Positions 12,913-24,659 are shown, counted from the stretch's first letter. The stretch is 64,000 bases of DNA from Phoenix dactylifera (GCF_009389715.1 NC_052392.1:40157668-40221667), one strand, 5' to 3'. Notes: a model not told the origin generated them from the sequence alone. Numbers and translations are program-made.

Positions 12913-14254
12913 ATGCTCTGTATCATGTGTCTCAACTAAACTTGAACCTCCCACAAAACTGAATGTGTTGAAAGAGTACTGTACTTTTTAAGTTGTGCTG
13001 CAACTATTTAATTTGCGAAGGTGAGGGGACATTGAAAATGATGCCGGATATTTTACCCCCAAGTGGTCTGCCCAAAATCATGTCATTCAAGCTTATGAGA
13101 GGTCAGCCAGCAGCAGTGCTGTGCTGCTTGAAATGATTTCCACAGTGGTAGCTTGTCCAGAAAGAACCATTTTTATTTGCCATCGATGGACAATAATTTC
13201 TTCGTCATAATTTGGCCTGCAATTCCTGTCGATCATTTTACGTTAAGAAAGGTTTCCTTCAATATGATGCTCCGCTGGTAGTCGTGGCGAGCATACCTGG
13301 GCACCGAGCTGTTACATGGGAAGGCTTGCATGAGCCGCGACCCTCCCATATAATTTATTAATTTTTTCTTTACCTATCATCTCTCGTCTGCATTTGCGAG
13401 TGAGAACCGTAGATGAAATCTAATTTTACCTGTTCTAACTTCTAACATGCAGCACAAACTCAGAAGACCCTGGCCATGAAGCGTGTCCCAGTATTTACGC
13501 TAGTTTTTTTTTCTTTGAAAAAAAAAAAAATCTTTGTTCTCTTTGGTTATTTCTGTTCATCTGTATTTCTTGCATGATTTCTCATTCATTCCTTCGCGTG
13601 CAATCACGGGTAATATCAGCAAACACAAAAGCAAGGTCGAACCAGATTTTTGTTCTTTTTATTATTATTATTATTATAACTAAAGCAGGTATTTTATATA
13701 TTATGTGTATGGATATATTCAATAAAATTAGAAGATACAAAGCTCGCGAAGCCCCGTGACCTTTGATGGCGGCGCTTTCTTTCCATCTGATTATGAGACT
13801 GTTTCTGAAATGTTTTTCTTTTGGATTGCATGTTTGAATTGTGCAGCAAATGAACATACCAACCTTAGCGAACCAAGCTGGCAGAAGCACCGGCACCAAC
13901 AGTCTTTAGTCATCATTGGCTAAAACACAGCAGTGCCAGTCCTTCAAAATAACAGTTCGCATAATTTATCTTTTTAGATGCAGCAATTATTTAAGAGAAA
14001 TTTACGTCATGCATGAACATAGGTGAAATACCGACCTTTTAGTGAGCATAACATCACTAAAAGAGCAATGGATGAGTTTGCAAGCCCTTGTAAGAAGAGA
14101 TTAACATGGGTCACCTGATCAACATCAGATGGCTATTATGCTAGGCCATCAAGAGTACAGCTACCGGAACTACATGTTATGCTGAGATCGAGTGCTTGAC
14201 GTGCATGACGCTAACCCTAAAGTCCGTCCTGAGAGCCCAGAAGGGCTTCTTCCA
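12913..14254. other. PBG1 3' UTR and PBG1-PPR intergenic region
   Basis: The first few hundred bases are expected to be the PBG1 3' untranslated region. A short (ATT)n tract lies near 13660-13676. No other gene or element is recognised. The next gene is read in the same direction, with 1.3 kb between stop and start. Confidence 0.5.
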
Positions 14255-16186
14255 ATGCTTCCCTCCACGCTGGGTGTGGCGGCCTCCTTCCCTCCAAATT
14301 TAAATTCAAACATCCGCCCATGCCCCGATCCAAACTCCCACGAACCGAGGAGAAAGACCGCCACCTTTCATTCTCCAAACCAAGTCATCCCTCTATTACG
14401 GAGATGCAATGGTATCGACCAGTTCCCCCCGGTCCATGCCGCAATCCTCAAAACTGGGGTGGACCGAGACCCCCTTCTGCTCTTCAAGATCCTTCGGCTT
14501 TGCTCCGCCTTCAGGTCCATGGACTACGCCGCCCGGATTTTCGACGGGATTGAAAACCCTGATGTCTATCACTACACTGCCCTCATTGGTGGAAAGATTG
14601 TGGCCGCCTCTTCTCTTGATGCCATCCGGCTTTACGCTCGAATGGTTGGCGAGCACATTGAACCTGACCCAGTTGTGATCGCTTATGTTCTGAAAGCCTG
14701 TGGGTTTCGGTTGGCATTAGAAGAGGGGAGACAAGTCCATGGTCAGGTTCTCAAACTGAAGCTTGGTTCCGAGAGGCCCATTCGCATGAAATTAATGGAG
14801 TTTTATGGGAGATGTGGGAAGTTCGATGATGCCAGATGGGTGTTTGGTGAAATGCCCGAGAGAGATGCGGTCGCTGCAACGATTTTGATTTCATGCTACT
14901 CCGACCGTGGTTTGATCGAAGAAGCTGAAGCTGTGTTTGACGGAGTGCAAGATAAGGATACTGTGTGCTGGACTGCGATGATTGATGGATGTGTTAGGAA
15001 TGGGAGGGCGAATAGGGCACTGAAATTTTTCAGAGAGATGCAGAGGGAGAATGTCCGACCCAATGAATTTACCGTTGTTTGTGTTCTATCGGCTTGCTCT
15101 CAATTGGGTGCATTGGAGCTTGGAAGATGGGTCCATTCTTACGTCGGCAAGTACAACATCAGACTGAATACTTTCGTAGGTTCGGCGCTCATTGATATGT
15201 ATACAAAATGTGGAATTCTTGAAGAAGCTCAAGAAGTATTCAGCGAGTTGGCTGAGAAGGATGCAGTCTCTTATAACTCCATGATTGTCGGGCTTGCCAT
15301 GAATGGGAGGAGCTATGAGGCCGTGGAACTATATCGGCTGATGATTACAAAAGGTCTAAGACCAACTCACATCACCTTTGTTGCTGTTTTAAATGCTTGT
15401 AGCCACAGTGGGCTTGTGGATATGGGATTTGAGATATTTGAGTCCATGGTAAAGGACCATGGCTTAGAGCCACAAATAGAGCACTATGGTTGTATGGTAG
15501 ACCTTCTTGGCCGTGTTGGGCGTTTGGAGGAAGCATATGAGTTCATCAAAAGAATGAGCATTGAACCGGATCATGTTATATGGGGGGCTTTGCTTGGTGC
15601 ATGTAAGATCCATGGAAACTTGACCCTTGGAGAGAAGGTGGCTAGAATTTTGATCGACAGTGAAGCGGCTGACTCTGGAACTTACGTTCTTCTCTCCAAT
15701 GTTTATGCCTCATTTAGGAAATGGGAGGAGGCAGCGAGAATTAGGACAAAAATGAAGGAGAGGGGTATTCAGAAAGAACCTGGTTGCAGTTCCATTGAAG
15801 TGGACAATGAGATCCATGAGTTCCTATTGGGGGATATCAGGCATCCTCGGCGAGAGGAAATTTATCGAAAGCTAGAAGAGTTGAATGATGCTCTAAAATT
15901 AGAAGGGTATACTCCTGCTAGAGATGTGGTGTTGCAGGACATTGAGGAAGAGGAGAAGGAATGGGCTTTGGCCATCCATGGTGAGAGGTTGGCTATATGT
16001 TATGGTCTTATCTCAACTAAACCAGGAACGACAATACGGGTTGTAAAGAACCTCAGAGTGTGCGGTGATTGCCATTCAATGATCAAGCTCATTTCAAAGG
16101 TCACTAAAAGAAAGATTGTGGTGAGGGATAGAAATCGCTTTCACCATTTCGAAGATGGGTCCTGTTCTTGCAGGGATTATTGGTGA
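14255..16186 (+). CDS. PLS-class PPR-DYW protein, OTP80-like (organelle RNA editing)
   Basis: This is a 643-residue intronless pentatricopeptide repeat protein of the PLS-DYW subclass, which binds organelle transcripts and specifies C-to-U editing. The first 30-40 residues are Ser/Pro-rich, as in a plastid transit peptide. The array of P, L and S repeats is followed by E/E+ motifs (GCSSIEVDNEIHEFLLGD) and a full DYW deaminase domain ending in DYW. The zinc-binding/catalytic signature is intact: HGE at residues 575-577 and CGDC at 603-606. Sequence such as DTVCWTAMIDG, NEFTVVCVLSACSQLGALELGRWVHS and EPQIEHYGCMVDLLGRVGRLEEAY closely resembles Arabidopsis At5g59200 (OTP80, editing of plastid rpl23) as I recall it. 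The ATG at 14255 is the first ATG of the frame; the frame stays open upstream to a GTG at 14192, which is not a plausible plant start. Orthology with OTP80 is an inference. Confidence 0.95.
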   Translation: MLPSTLGVAASFPPNLNSNIRPCPDPNSHEPRRKTATFHSPNQVIPLLRRCNGIDQFPPVHAAILKTGVDRDPLLLFKILRLCSAFRSMDYAARIFDGIENPDVYHYTALIGGKIVAASSLDAIRLYARMVGEHIEPDPVVIAYVLKACGFRLALEEGRQVHGQVLKLKLGSERPIRMKLMEFYGRCGKFDDARWVFGEMPERDAVAATILISCYSDRGLIEEAEAVFDGVQDKDTVCWTAMIDGCVRNGRANRALKFFREMQRENVRPNEFTVVCVLSACSQLGALELGRWVHSYVGKYNIRLNTFVGSALIDMYTKCGILEEAQEVFSELAEKDAVSYNSMIVGLAMNGRSYEAVELYRLMITKGLRPTHITFVAVLNACSHSGLVDMGFEIFESMVKDHGLEPQIEHYGCMVDLLGRVGRLEEAYEFIKRMSIEPDHVIWGALLGACKIHGNLTLGEKVARILIDSEAADSGTYVLLSNVYASFRKWEEAARIRTKMKERGIQKEPGCSSIEVDNEIHEFLLGDIRHPRREEIYRKLEELNDALKLEGYTPARDVVLQDIEEEEKEWALAIHGERLAICYGLISTKPGTTIRVVKNLRVCGDCHSMIKLISKVTKRKIVVRDRNRFHHFEDGSCSCRDYW

Positions 16187-16891
16187 ACTCTGATGGAATT
16201 CAACCTTGAATGCAATTATCCAGGAGAAAATTCTACTCTGGTGAAGGGAGATATTCGATTTTGAAGCAAGGCCTCGTGCTTCTCGGCTGCAGTCTATGCC
16301 TTCTGAAACTCGTTGATATGGTTACGAAAGATTGAGTGGATGATCAGATATTCAAAACCTGCAGAACTGTAACTGAATTTCATACGAGAAGCTTAATGTG
16401 TGCGATAATAATGTTTCTGATATTTCCACAAATCCGAAATTGTTCCCATTTGCTGTTATATGGGTCATGAAATACTTTTCAGTCAGTTACCAGGCCATGA
16501 GCTTTGTAACTCATTTAGTTAATTTCATGGTTTATTATTCAGCATTTTAGCCATTCCATCTGATTCACACATAATCTAGCACAACTTCATTAGCATCCAG
16601 ACATCCTGATCGGCACATCTATTTGAGGCCTAGGATCTTATCTGCTTCCTTAGTTGTTAGGAGTACACTGAAAGTGTGGTTTGGAAGTATGGCAATTTGG
16701 TTGCGCATTCCGAGCTGTCACTCTGAACTTATATTGATAGCATAAACTTGGATTTCTAGTTCTGTTCAGCAAATATTATTGGAAATAGCCAAAGAGGTCA
16801 TCAGGGATTGCCATGGTCCTTCCAAGGTTTAATCACAATCCTCCCCAAAATATCTTGCTAACCTGATGTCTAAATGTGCTTTTACAGACAG

Positions 16892-16895
<4 letters not shown>
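16187..16895. other. PPR gene 3' flank
   Basis: This is the presumed 3' UTR and downstream sequence of the PPR gene. No further gene is seen. Confidence 0.5.
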
Positions 16896-16897
<2 letters not shown>

Positions 16898-16927
<30 letters not shown>

Positions 16928-16995
16928 ATACATACATACATACATACATATACATATACATATACATATGTATGTACATATATACATATACATAT
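16898..16995. repeat. Compound microsatellite (TC)n(TACA)n(TATACA)n
   Basis: A (TC)n run at about 16898-16924 passes directly into TACA and CATATA units up to about 16995. The open frame through it is an artefact of the repeat. Confidence 0.9.
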
Positions 16996-16999
16996 GGGG

Positions 17000-17038
17000 G
17001 ATTGATAACCTACTCTCTGTTATGGTAGGTTATCAATC
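17000..17038. repeat. Perfect 14-bp hairpin
   Basis: GATTGATAACCTAC at 17000-17013 is the exact reverse complement of 17025-17038, with an 11-base loop. It sits between two microsatellites and may be the end or fold of a MITE-like element rather than a terminator or RNA gene. Confidence 0.75.
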
Positions 17039-17126
17039 TACCCATTTTTCATTGGACAAAAAGTACTCTTACTTTTTATAACTCTTAAGGGTAGTTTATG
17101 TCTTTTTACAATCCCATATTAACTCA

Positions 17127-17144
17127 CCCTCTCAACTACGTACA

Positions 17145-17206
<62 letters not shown>

Positions 17207-17250
17207 CATATATATATATATATATATATATTAACATATGGCTGAGAGGG
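17127..17250. repeat. (AT)n microsatellite between an 8-bp inverted repeat
   Basis: A long alternating AT run (about 17149-17231, interrupted once by TTAACA) is flanked by CCCTCTCA at 17127-17134 and TGAGAGGG at 17243-17250. The whole block could extrude as a cruciform. Length variation between individuals is expected. Confidence 0.8.
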
Positions 17251-17835
17251 AGGTGCTTGGAGGTTGTCATTGAAGGTGGAGTATGGATTGGGGGAGAGTT
17301 GTCGATGAGGACGCCGACGGCGGCGGAAACCAGGAAGGATTTTCATGCGGATGTTTTCATAAACATTTCTATGCGGATCTTGTTGTGCATAAAGTACAAA
17401 ATTAAGTTTATGAGGTTACGTTAAATCTCAAGTTTAATAGCTTGTTACTCACCACGTGCCATCCTGATAGCTCATCCATAGAACTTAAAAATGGTTAATG
17501 AAAACAAAATGAGAATACCAGGAAACAAACATATATTTTTACTCAAATAATATACATATAAAAGTCCCTTGTTTACCCTAATCCTGATATTTTCTCTTAT
17601 TCTCTCCTATCTTCTCTTTTTAATTTCTCTTCTTGCTCACGATAAGACAAGTATGGGTGATAATGATCATGCCACTGAGGGAGTGCCTTGAGGATAGGAT
17701 GATAAACTATTCACACACACAAAAAGGGACACTACTGTAATTCAGTTCTCCATCTAAAGATTCTAAACCACCTGTGTTGAAGGCTCATTCTCCCACAAAT
17801 AAACCAAAATTAATCCTGAATCACATTCGCCTGTT

Positions 17836-18410
17836 CCAGTTGCAACTTCAAGATACTTTTAAAATCCATCCTTAGTGTCCTCCAGATAACAAATCTTGTT
17901 TCTCCTGAACTCTTTGAATGTTCATTATTCAGAAGTTAGACTTTTGCACGCTCATCCACGAATCTGCCCTTTATATTGTACAGCACATAAACTTGCATCC
18001 GCCCAGGTTTTTATGGTACTCATTTCCATCCTTTCTACCCTAAAGATGAGACCACACTGTCACCTCAGCTTTACTGGTTTCTATCGCACATAGTCACACC
18101 ATCCCAAACAATCAATTAATTGTTCGCTCCAGTTGCAATTTCAATATACTTTTAAAATCCATCCTTTGTATCCTCCAGATAACAAATCTTGTTACTCCTG
18201 AACTCTTTGAATATTCATTATTAAAACTTTTGCATGCTCATCCATGAATCTGCCCTTTATATTGCACAGCACATAAACTTGCTTCCACCCAGGTTTTTAT
18301 GGTACTATTTTCCATCCTTTCTACCTAGAGATGAGATCACATTGCCACCTCAGCTTTACTGGTTTCTGTCCCACAGTCACACCATCCCAAACAATCAATT
18401 AATTGTTTTG
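17836..18410. repeat. Tandem duplication, two units of about 290 bp
   Basis: The unit at about 17836-18128 is repeated at about 18129-18410 with roughly 90% identity by eye. Both begin with CCAGTTGCAA and end with CACACCATCCCAAACAATCAATTAATTG. Small insertions and deletions separate the copies. No coding capacity or known family is recognised. Confidence 0.85.
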
Positions 18411-20212
18411 TCTCAGTGCTAATCATAGGCTTCATTTAGTTCCCTTATATATAAGATTTTTGGAATGAATACAATTTGAGATAAGCTCAAGGGTTGCAAG
18501 CACAATGTGCTCGGATATCTACAATCGACATCAATAGCAAAACCATAGAAAAACAAAATAATTCATAAAAATTGATGGTCTTAAACTTTAATAACATAAT
18601 TATGCTGGCGATAATTACTCAAAGCTTTTCCATAAGATCAATTCAAAGATAGGCCCAACTGCATATTAATAAAAAGCTTACAGCTAATCAGAAGACAGGA
18701 AAGTATTTAAGCAAAGTGGACCAGAAGGACATCAATCCAAAGAACTTGCAAGGATATGCAACAACACTTTAAAGATTCAAAACTTTTAATGAAAGATTTC
18801 ACTGCATCAATCCTAATTTATGTCATCAAATCCAGCAACTTTACTATGGACCAGAAATACAGATTTGAAGCTCTTATGACTCGTCAAAATAATGACTAGA
18901 TAAAGATATATATGAAAGGTCAAGTTGCCTGGATAGCAAAAATGCAAGAATTATTTTTTGCATGCAGCTTAATTTGCAGCAAGTAATGTTGGTCATTCTA
19001 GAGAACTTCCAGATTGCTTAAACTAAAAAGATCTATCATGTAAGATGTCCTAAATCCTAACCCACCTTTAACCTTGCAGGATTCTTTTTTCCCCCCTACA
19101 GAATCACCTGATGCTTCATCTAAGAACGGAAATGATTGGTTATAAACCTAATGAAAGTTCATATCAAGTAATCAAGGTAGCCTACAGCCTCAAAGTTCCA
19201 TTGAAAACTGATAATTTCAATGCCAGTAGAATTATGAATATTCCTCCCCAGCTCAGACCTCAAAGGACCAAATAAAGCGCAGAAAGCTGGATGAAGGACG
19301 AAGCAGCATACCTTTTTTTTTTTTGAAACACCTGTTAAATAAATCTTCTGCTAATGCAATGCAATGGACAAGAATAATCTAAACATCCAATACAATTCTT
19401 CCCAGATTCCAGTTAACTATCCAACTGATACTAAATGCTGGTACACAATCAAAATAGTATCAAAGTTCTGAAGCTGGGGCCCCAAAGAAAACTTGTCCAT
19501 GGATTGAAAATAAAAAGGAAAAAAAAGGATAGCAGGTCGAACCACAATCAAAATCAAAATCAGTTAACTAGAACAGGATACAATAACCTGAGATTCCAGA
19601 ATTAGTCAAACTACACATCCAGCAGAAACTATAGACTTCCACGAATTTCATCAACATCTTAGTAGCAAGCAAAAACTAAATATTGTGCTCAGAAAACCCA
19701 ATGATCCTTGTTGACAAAGATGCAACGTAATGTAAACACAAGAATCACAAAACTTGGCACTACAATTGATTCAAGTTCAATTTTATATAAAAAACAATTA
19801 AGCAAAACTTCCTCGTTTCAGTGTTTCCCAATTCCCACCAAGACATGTATCATAAATCTGTTCGGCAACATTTAAACACCGCAATTCCTAAAACTCACTA
19901 ACCCAAATTATCAAGTAAATAATATATGTTTCAAATATTTCCCTTTCATTTCAGCAATCTCTACCAAAACTTATCACGGATAGGAAAAAATATATGCAAG
20001 CAGAACAAGGGAGGAAAAATCCATATTTCCATAAAAGCCACTCGACTGAAAGCATCAGCACAGTTGTTTTCAGATAACAAAAGCATATAAGGAGATGAAT
20101 CTGTAACAAAAGTAGCAGTTATGATTATTCTGAATCCAATGCAAGAAAAAAACCCCAACTTTCCATCACAATGGAGCCCTAGCTGTAGGGATCACCAACC
20201 CCTCTCCCCTCA
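18411..20212. other. Intergenic, AT-rich
   Basis: No gene is supported. The part just left of 20213 is the likely 3' UTR of the minus-strand ferredoxin gene. Confidence 0.5.
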
Positions 20213-20674
20213 TTACGGGATATCCCAAGGCTTGGGCTCGGGGATGGCGACGACCATACCTTGCAGCTCAGGCGCGAGTACGACCTGGCATCCGAGCCTT
20301 GCGTGCTTGTTGAGGATCCGGTTCCTGGAGGCCCTCGTGAGCACGTACTTCTCGTCGTACGATGGCGGCGGGAGTTTTTCGAGCCATTCCTGCGCGATGT
20401 GGACCTCGCACTCGGCGGAGCAGGCGTCGATCTCCTCCAGCCGGTGGGAGGCCGGTTCAATGAGGCCGGAGTTCATCAGGGCGCGGACGAGGGTCTGGCC
20501 CGAGAGTCCCACCACCTCGCGCTTCTTTCCGTCGAGATCGATGGCAAAGAGCTTGACGATCCGGTCGGCGACCTTGGCGGAGGCGGAAGGGGCGGCAGAG
20601 GAGCACGTCCGGGCGACGGATTTGGAGAGGAGGGAGAAGGGGAGGGGAATTCGACGGAGAGCGGCGATCGCCAT
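20213..20674 (-). CDS. C1-FDX-like ferredoxin of mitochondrial complex I
   Basis: This is a 153-residue, intronless, adrenodoxin-type [2Fe-2S] ferredoxin-fold protein. It resembles the plant protein C1-FDX (Arabidopsis At3g07480), an accessory subunit in the bridge domain of plant mitochondrial complex I. Residues 1-35 are Arg/Ser/Ala-rich without acidic residues, as in a mitochondrial presequence. The ferredoxin fold follows, with VVGLSGQTLVRALMNSG (55-70), cysteines at 85 and 89 (DACSAEC) and a third at 129 (RLGCQVVL), and ends with AIPEPKPWDIP. Ordinary ferredoxins have four ligand cysteines, with spacing CX5CX2C plus one distal; here the first is absent and the second pair is spaced CX3C. 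The ATG at 20674 is chosen because a presequence starts there; the frame stays open further upstream. The surrounding coding sequence is markedly GC-rich. Confidence 0.88.
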   Translation of the reverse strand: MAIAALRRIPLPFSLLSKSVARTCSSAAPSASAKVADRIVKLFAIDLDGKKREVVGLSGQTLVRALMNSGLIEPASHRLEEIDACSAECEVHIAQEWLEKLPPPSYDEKYVLTRASRNRILNKHARLGCQVVLAPELQGMVVAIPEPKPWDIP

Positions 20675-21010
20675 AGGTAGGATTTTGGTTTCGAGGGCTC
20701 GAGCGGGGAGGAGGAAGGAGGACGGGTGAGAGGGGACTGGCTTTTCTTGGGAAGAATAAGGGTAGTCCTGTAATAAAAGAATCATGCGAGGGCAATTGAT
20801 CGTCATGAAAGAAATGAGCTTCCCGACGATAAACCGGGTTACGGGGTATGAAAGCATGTAATTTGATTATGCATCGAACACATTAATAGCGAACCATAAC
20901 CACTTTCATAATAAATATAGTGCATGGGTCAACTTCTATACTTTTTTTTTTTTTTTTTTGTTGATGAAGAATTTTTCTTGAGTATTGGCGTCCTTTGAAG
21001 AGAAAAAGAA
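20675..21010. promoter_or_regulatory. Upstream region of the ferredoxin gene
   Basis: This is the presumed 5' UTR and promoter of the minus-strand gene. A poly(T) run of about 19 bases lies at about 20941-20959. No specific motif is certain. Confidence 0.35.
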
Positions 21011-21011
21011 G

Positions 21012-21240
21012 AGAGCCACCATGGTGGTAGCCTGATGGTAAGGGAGCTTGGGTTCGAAACGTGCGGGCGTTGATTAAATCAGGGGACCGCATGCCCCATG
21101 CCCAGATGACTGTATGGATATGCTTTCTTTCCATCAGTACTGAGGTAGCGCTGGGGTGACGTACTCGCACGTGGATGGCCCAGTGAGGTTTTTCACGGCT
21201 TGGGGAGGGCATGCGGAAACTTGCGATTCGCATCGAACAT
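21012..21240 (+). mobile_element. tRNA-derived SINE-like element
   Basis: A box A-like stretch (GTGGTAGCCTGATGGTA, about 21024-21040) is followed 10 bases later by a box B-like GGTTCGAAAC (about 21051-21060), the arrangement of an internal RNA polymerase III promoter. The downstream 180 bp is GC-richer than the flanks and not folded as a tRNA. The 3' end and target duplications are not defined. Confidence 0.45.
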
Positions 21241-21299
21241 TTTCTGATGGAAGAGGGGTCCAGTAAAAACTGCTACGTGGATGGAGTTCTGCCCCTCTC

Positions 21300-24200
21300 C
21301 CTCCCCTCCCATCCCATCCCATTCTTTACCAAATTAGGTTATGATATAATTACCTCACGCGCTATAAGATAATAATGGTACTGTGAAATGGTGAAATATT
21401 GATGTTGGATGATGGTAAAAGAAAGCATCTAAAGGGACCCAAATAGTGGCTCTTGATAGGTGAATCAATTAGCTAGCAATAGAGCAATGGTGATAATGCT
21501 ATGAAATTGATGGGTTTTTGAGGGATAAAGAGCAAATTTCCAATAATGATAGAGCAATAATGGAACAAGTAATTGCTAACAAGCAATAACATTTTAACGT
21601 ATTAGCAAACTAATGAGGTAAAAGAAGGATACAAAGAGAGGGGCGCAAAATGAGAGAGAGGGAGAGAGATCATGTGATGGATAATGGTGTTGAAAAGAAA
21701 CTTGCACGTCGTGCCAAGAAAGAAAAACGACTGCAACAAAACCATGAACCCATCTTTTTCTTTTCTTTTTAAGTTAATACTCCGTTATTTGGAGTAGGAT
21801 AAAAAATAATTAAATAATGCAATATAAAAAATAAACTTAGACCAAATAAAGAGATTTAAATTGTATTTATAGAAAAAAAATTTCAAATTAAAGATAAAGC
21901 AAATTTTAAACATATATTAGCAAAAGTGATAATCTACAATTTCATAGACCGGATTAATTATCAAGTCATGTTAATTTGATCGGGGTTATGCATATGTTGT
22001 TGAATTTGGTCAATAAGTTGATCATAAGGTTAAGTCAAACTGGAAAATAAAATACCCTATGACAAAAGATGAAGATAAGAAAAAGTTGAATATTAAGGTA
22101 TAGAAGAAAAAAAAAAACTAGCTAAAAATATAGATATTTGGATTGTTAACATGTAGAAAATAAAGTTTGCTTGACAAATCAAGGTAAAATTTAGATAATA
22201 GTAAAAAAAGTGTTATCCTATGGTCTCATGAATCAAACTGATTAGTAGACTAGACTAGAATTGGATTGTTTATTTTGTCAAGTTTAGTTAACAAGAGTAA
22301 TCAAATTATAGTTATACATATAGTTGGTCTGGGCTAAATAAACTTATATTTCTATAGAGATTAAAGCTAATTGATTATAAGGTTTAGATCTACTCCAAAC
22401 AACTCAATGGTTATTCCCTATCAAGAAGGCGTGTGGATTTGAATGAGAGGACTTTTTTCATCTTTTCTCTATTTTTTTGGTTAAGGCATTTTTCTCCCAT
22501 CTATTTTATAGTTTCATATGGATTTAGGAACGAGAAGAAAGAGTTATGGAGTTTACACATCTTTTGTTATAAATCCACATTTTTTATCAACACTTGTTGT
22601 TGACAGTTGGCAACTAAATTTTCTTCTATAAATAGAATCGTTGGTCAACTTTTGATTAAAATTCTCTCCTTTTCAATTCAAAGTTTGATTGCGGAAGAAA
22701 ATATAAGTTATATGCGATGATCCTTTAATACGTAAAGATTAATTTTTTGTGATGGTTTTCCTAAAAAATAAATTATTGCTATATTAGCATGGAAGAAAGG
22801 ATGTACAATTATATGCAATCAAAATCTTGAAGCATTTTTAGTTAAGTAAAAGACATTTTAAGATATTGACAAGTAGAAACAAAAAATGCTAAATTCTAAA
22901 TATTATTTTATAAACACAATACAAGAATATTTGCAAAAGAAAATAAAAAAATAAATCCCGTGAAGCATATATTTTGTTGAAAGAACTTTACATGATAAAT
23001 TCTCAAAAATCTCAATGAGAAATTGATTATTTGTCTCGAGTATTTTAAATCTTTTACTTTTAGTTTTATTTGTTTGTCAATATAATATAAAACTATTCTT
23101 TTATGTTTTTGTCGGTGATTAAAACATGGAACAATGTAACAATATGAAGATTAGGAAAACTTTCACTATTTAGTCTATTGTACAAAAAACAATTATTAGA
23201 CCATAATATCTAATAATATAAAAGTACAATTAATACTTAAAATAGCCATATTTAATAGTTTAAATAGTTAGCAATAAAACACCAACCATGTCATCGAAAA
23301 GTAAAACTTCAACCTAAACTCAAGTTTGTACCATTAGTGACTAAAATGATAAAATTGAAAAGTACATAGGCATAATAATTGATAAAGTATTGAGCATATG
23401 ATTAGTATAGTAAGATAAAGTTTATTGATCTTTTGCCTATCACTTTTAACATCTAATAATGAAGAATCAAAATTATATTAATTGCATAATATACATAATA
23501 TTTTAATTTATTATATGATAGCATAAATTGTTGAGTTTCTTTATATTCTCCAAAATAATGTAAATAAGTAGCTCTAACTATGATGAAGATACTCTAGACT
23601 ATGTTTTTTTTTCAAAATATGAAACAAATCTAATTTGGGATTTAACGTAAAGCTTTACAAAGCATATACACTTGTTTGATTATATCTTTGTAGTGGCTCA
23701 TCATGTTGTAAATACTCACGCACAAAAATTCATATTTACATTTTTAGTTTTCATAAATAATTTTTTATATAAGGATTGAAAAATAAGAATACAATATTTT
23801 TTATTCATTCATTTATTCTTCCGTCAATCTTCTCTTTGCTTCCTCCTTATGTCAATCTAGTGTAATAAATAGAAACTATTTTGATGCGTCGATCAAAATT
23901 GCCACCATGCTGATCAATATGATCCTTTTGAAATGATAAAGTATCTATTCCTCTCCAGTCCAAAATCTATAATTAAAAATTTAAATCGAAGGTCCATGCT
24001 GCTGATTATGATCCATACCACACTAAAAATACCTTGAAACCAAATATCACATATTTTGATAATTTCTAAGCTATGCATCATATAGATGGAAAAATGATAA
24101 TTGCCATTCTACTGGTATACTAAATAATGATAAAGTACTTAAATTGAGAATCAATTATATTGATTATAATCTATACATTTTAAAATAAATATATATCAAA

Positions 24201-24500
24201 AATGAATAAATTTTAATGCTTGGATCATAATAAAACATGGTCTTATGCCGTTTTAACTATTCATCTTTGCACAAGTTTGATCATGGGTTAAAAACTACCA
24301 AATACTGATATAAATTTTTAAATAATTTTGTTGATATACATCATGATTAATAATATATATTTTTAATTTAGATATCCTATTATTGGCTTTAGTCTTAGTA
24401 TATATCGTCTTGTAAATTACGTATTTTTCAAATAATAGAGTGAGCCGAGCTGCAGCGACCTTATAATAAAAAATAAGATTACTTTTTTACTTTTTTTCTT
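21300..24500. other. Long AT-rich intergenic region
   Basis: More than 3 kb with very high A+T, many poly(A) and poly(T) stretches and no open frame longer than about 60 codons. I see no gene. It probably consists of old, decayed repeats. Confidence 0.5.
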
Positions 24501-24659
24501 ATGGCCAAAATACATATTTTATCCTCATTTATTTCTCAAAATCCAAAAAGCCGTTTTGCTTCCATTTCTGGCATGAACCATGTTTCTCTGGTGACTTGGA
24601 CATCTTGCGTTGGCCCCCAATTTCGTGACTAATCATCCGTGGCAAGCGTGAATGGCTGC

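Noticed and set aside
14192-14254. Upstream extension of the PPR protein by 21 residues
   Set aside because: The upstream start is GTG, which plants do not normally use for nuclear genes. The first ATG is at 14255.
16866-17424. Open frames over microsatellites
   Set aside because: They are produced by (TC)n, (TACA)n and (AT)n repeats and encode only simple-sequence peptides.
20121-20729. Plus-strand frames of 139-202 residues opposite the ferredoxin gene
   Set aside because: They are shadows of the GC-rich minus-strand coding sequence and have no domain of their own.
20675-20857. N-terminal extension of the ferredoxin
   Set aside because: The frame is open but reads through promoter-like sequence. 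The ATG at 20674 begins a typical mitochondrial presequence and gives the usual family length.
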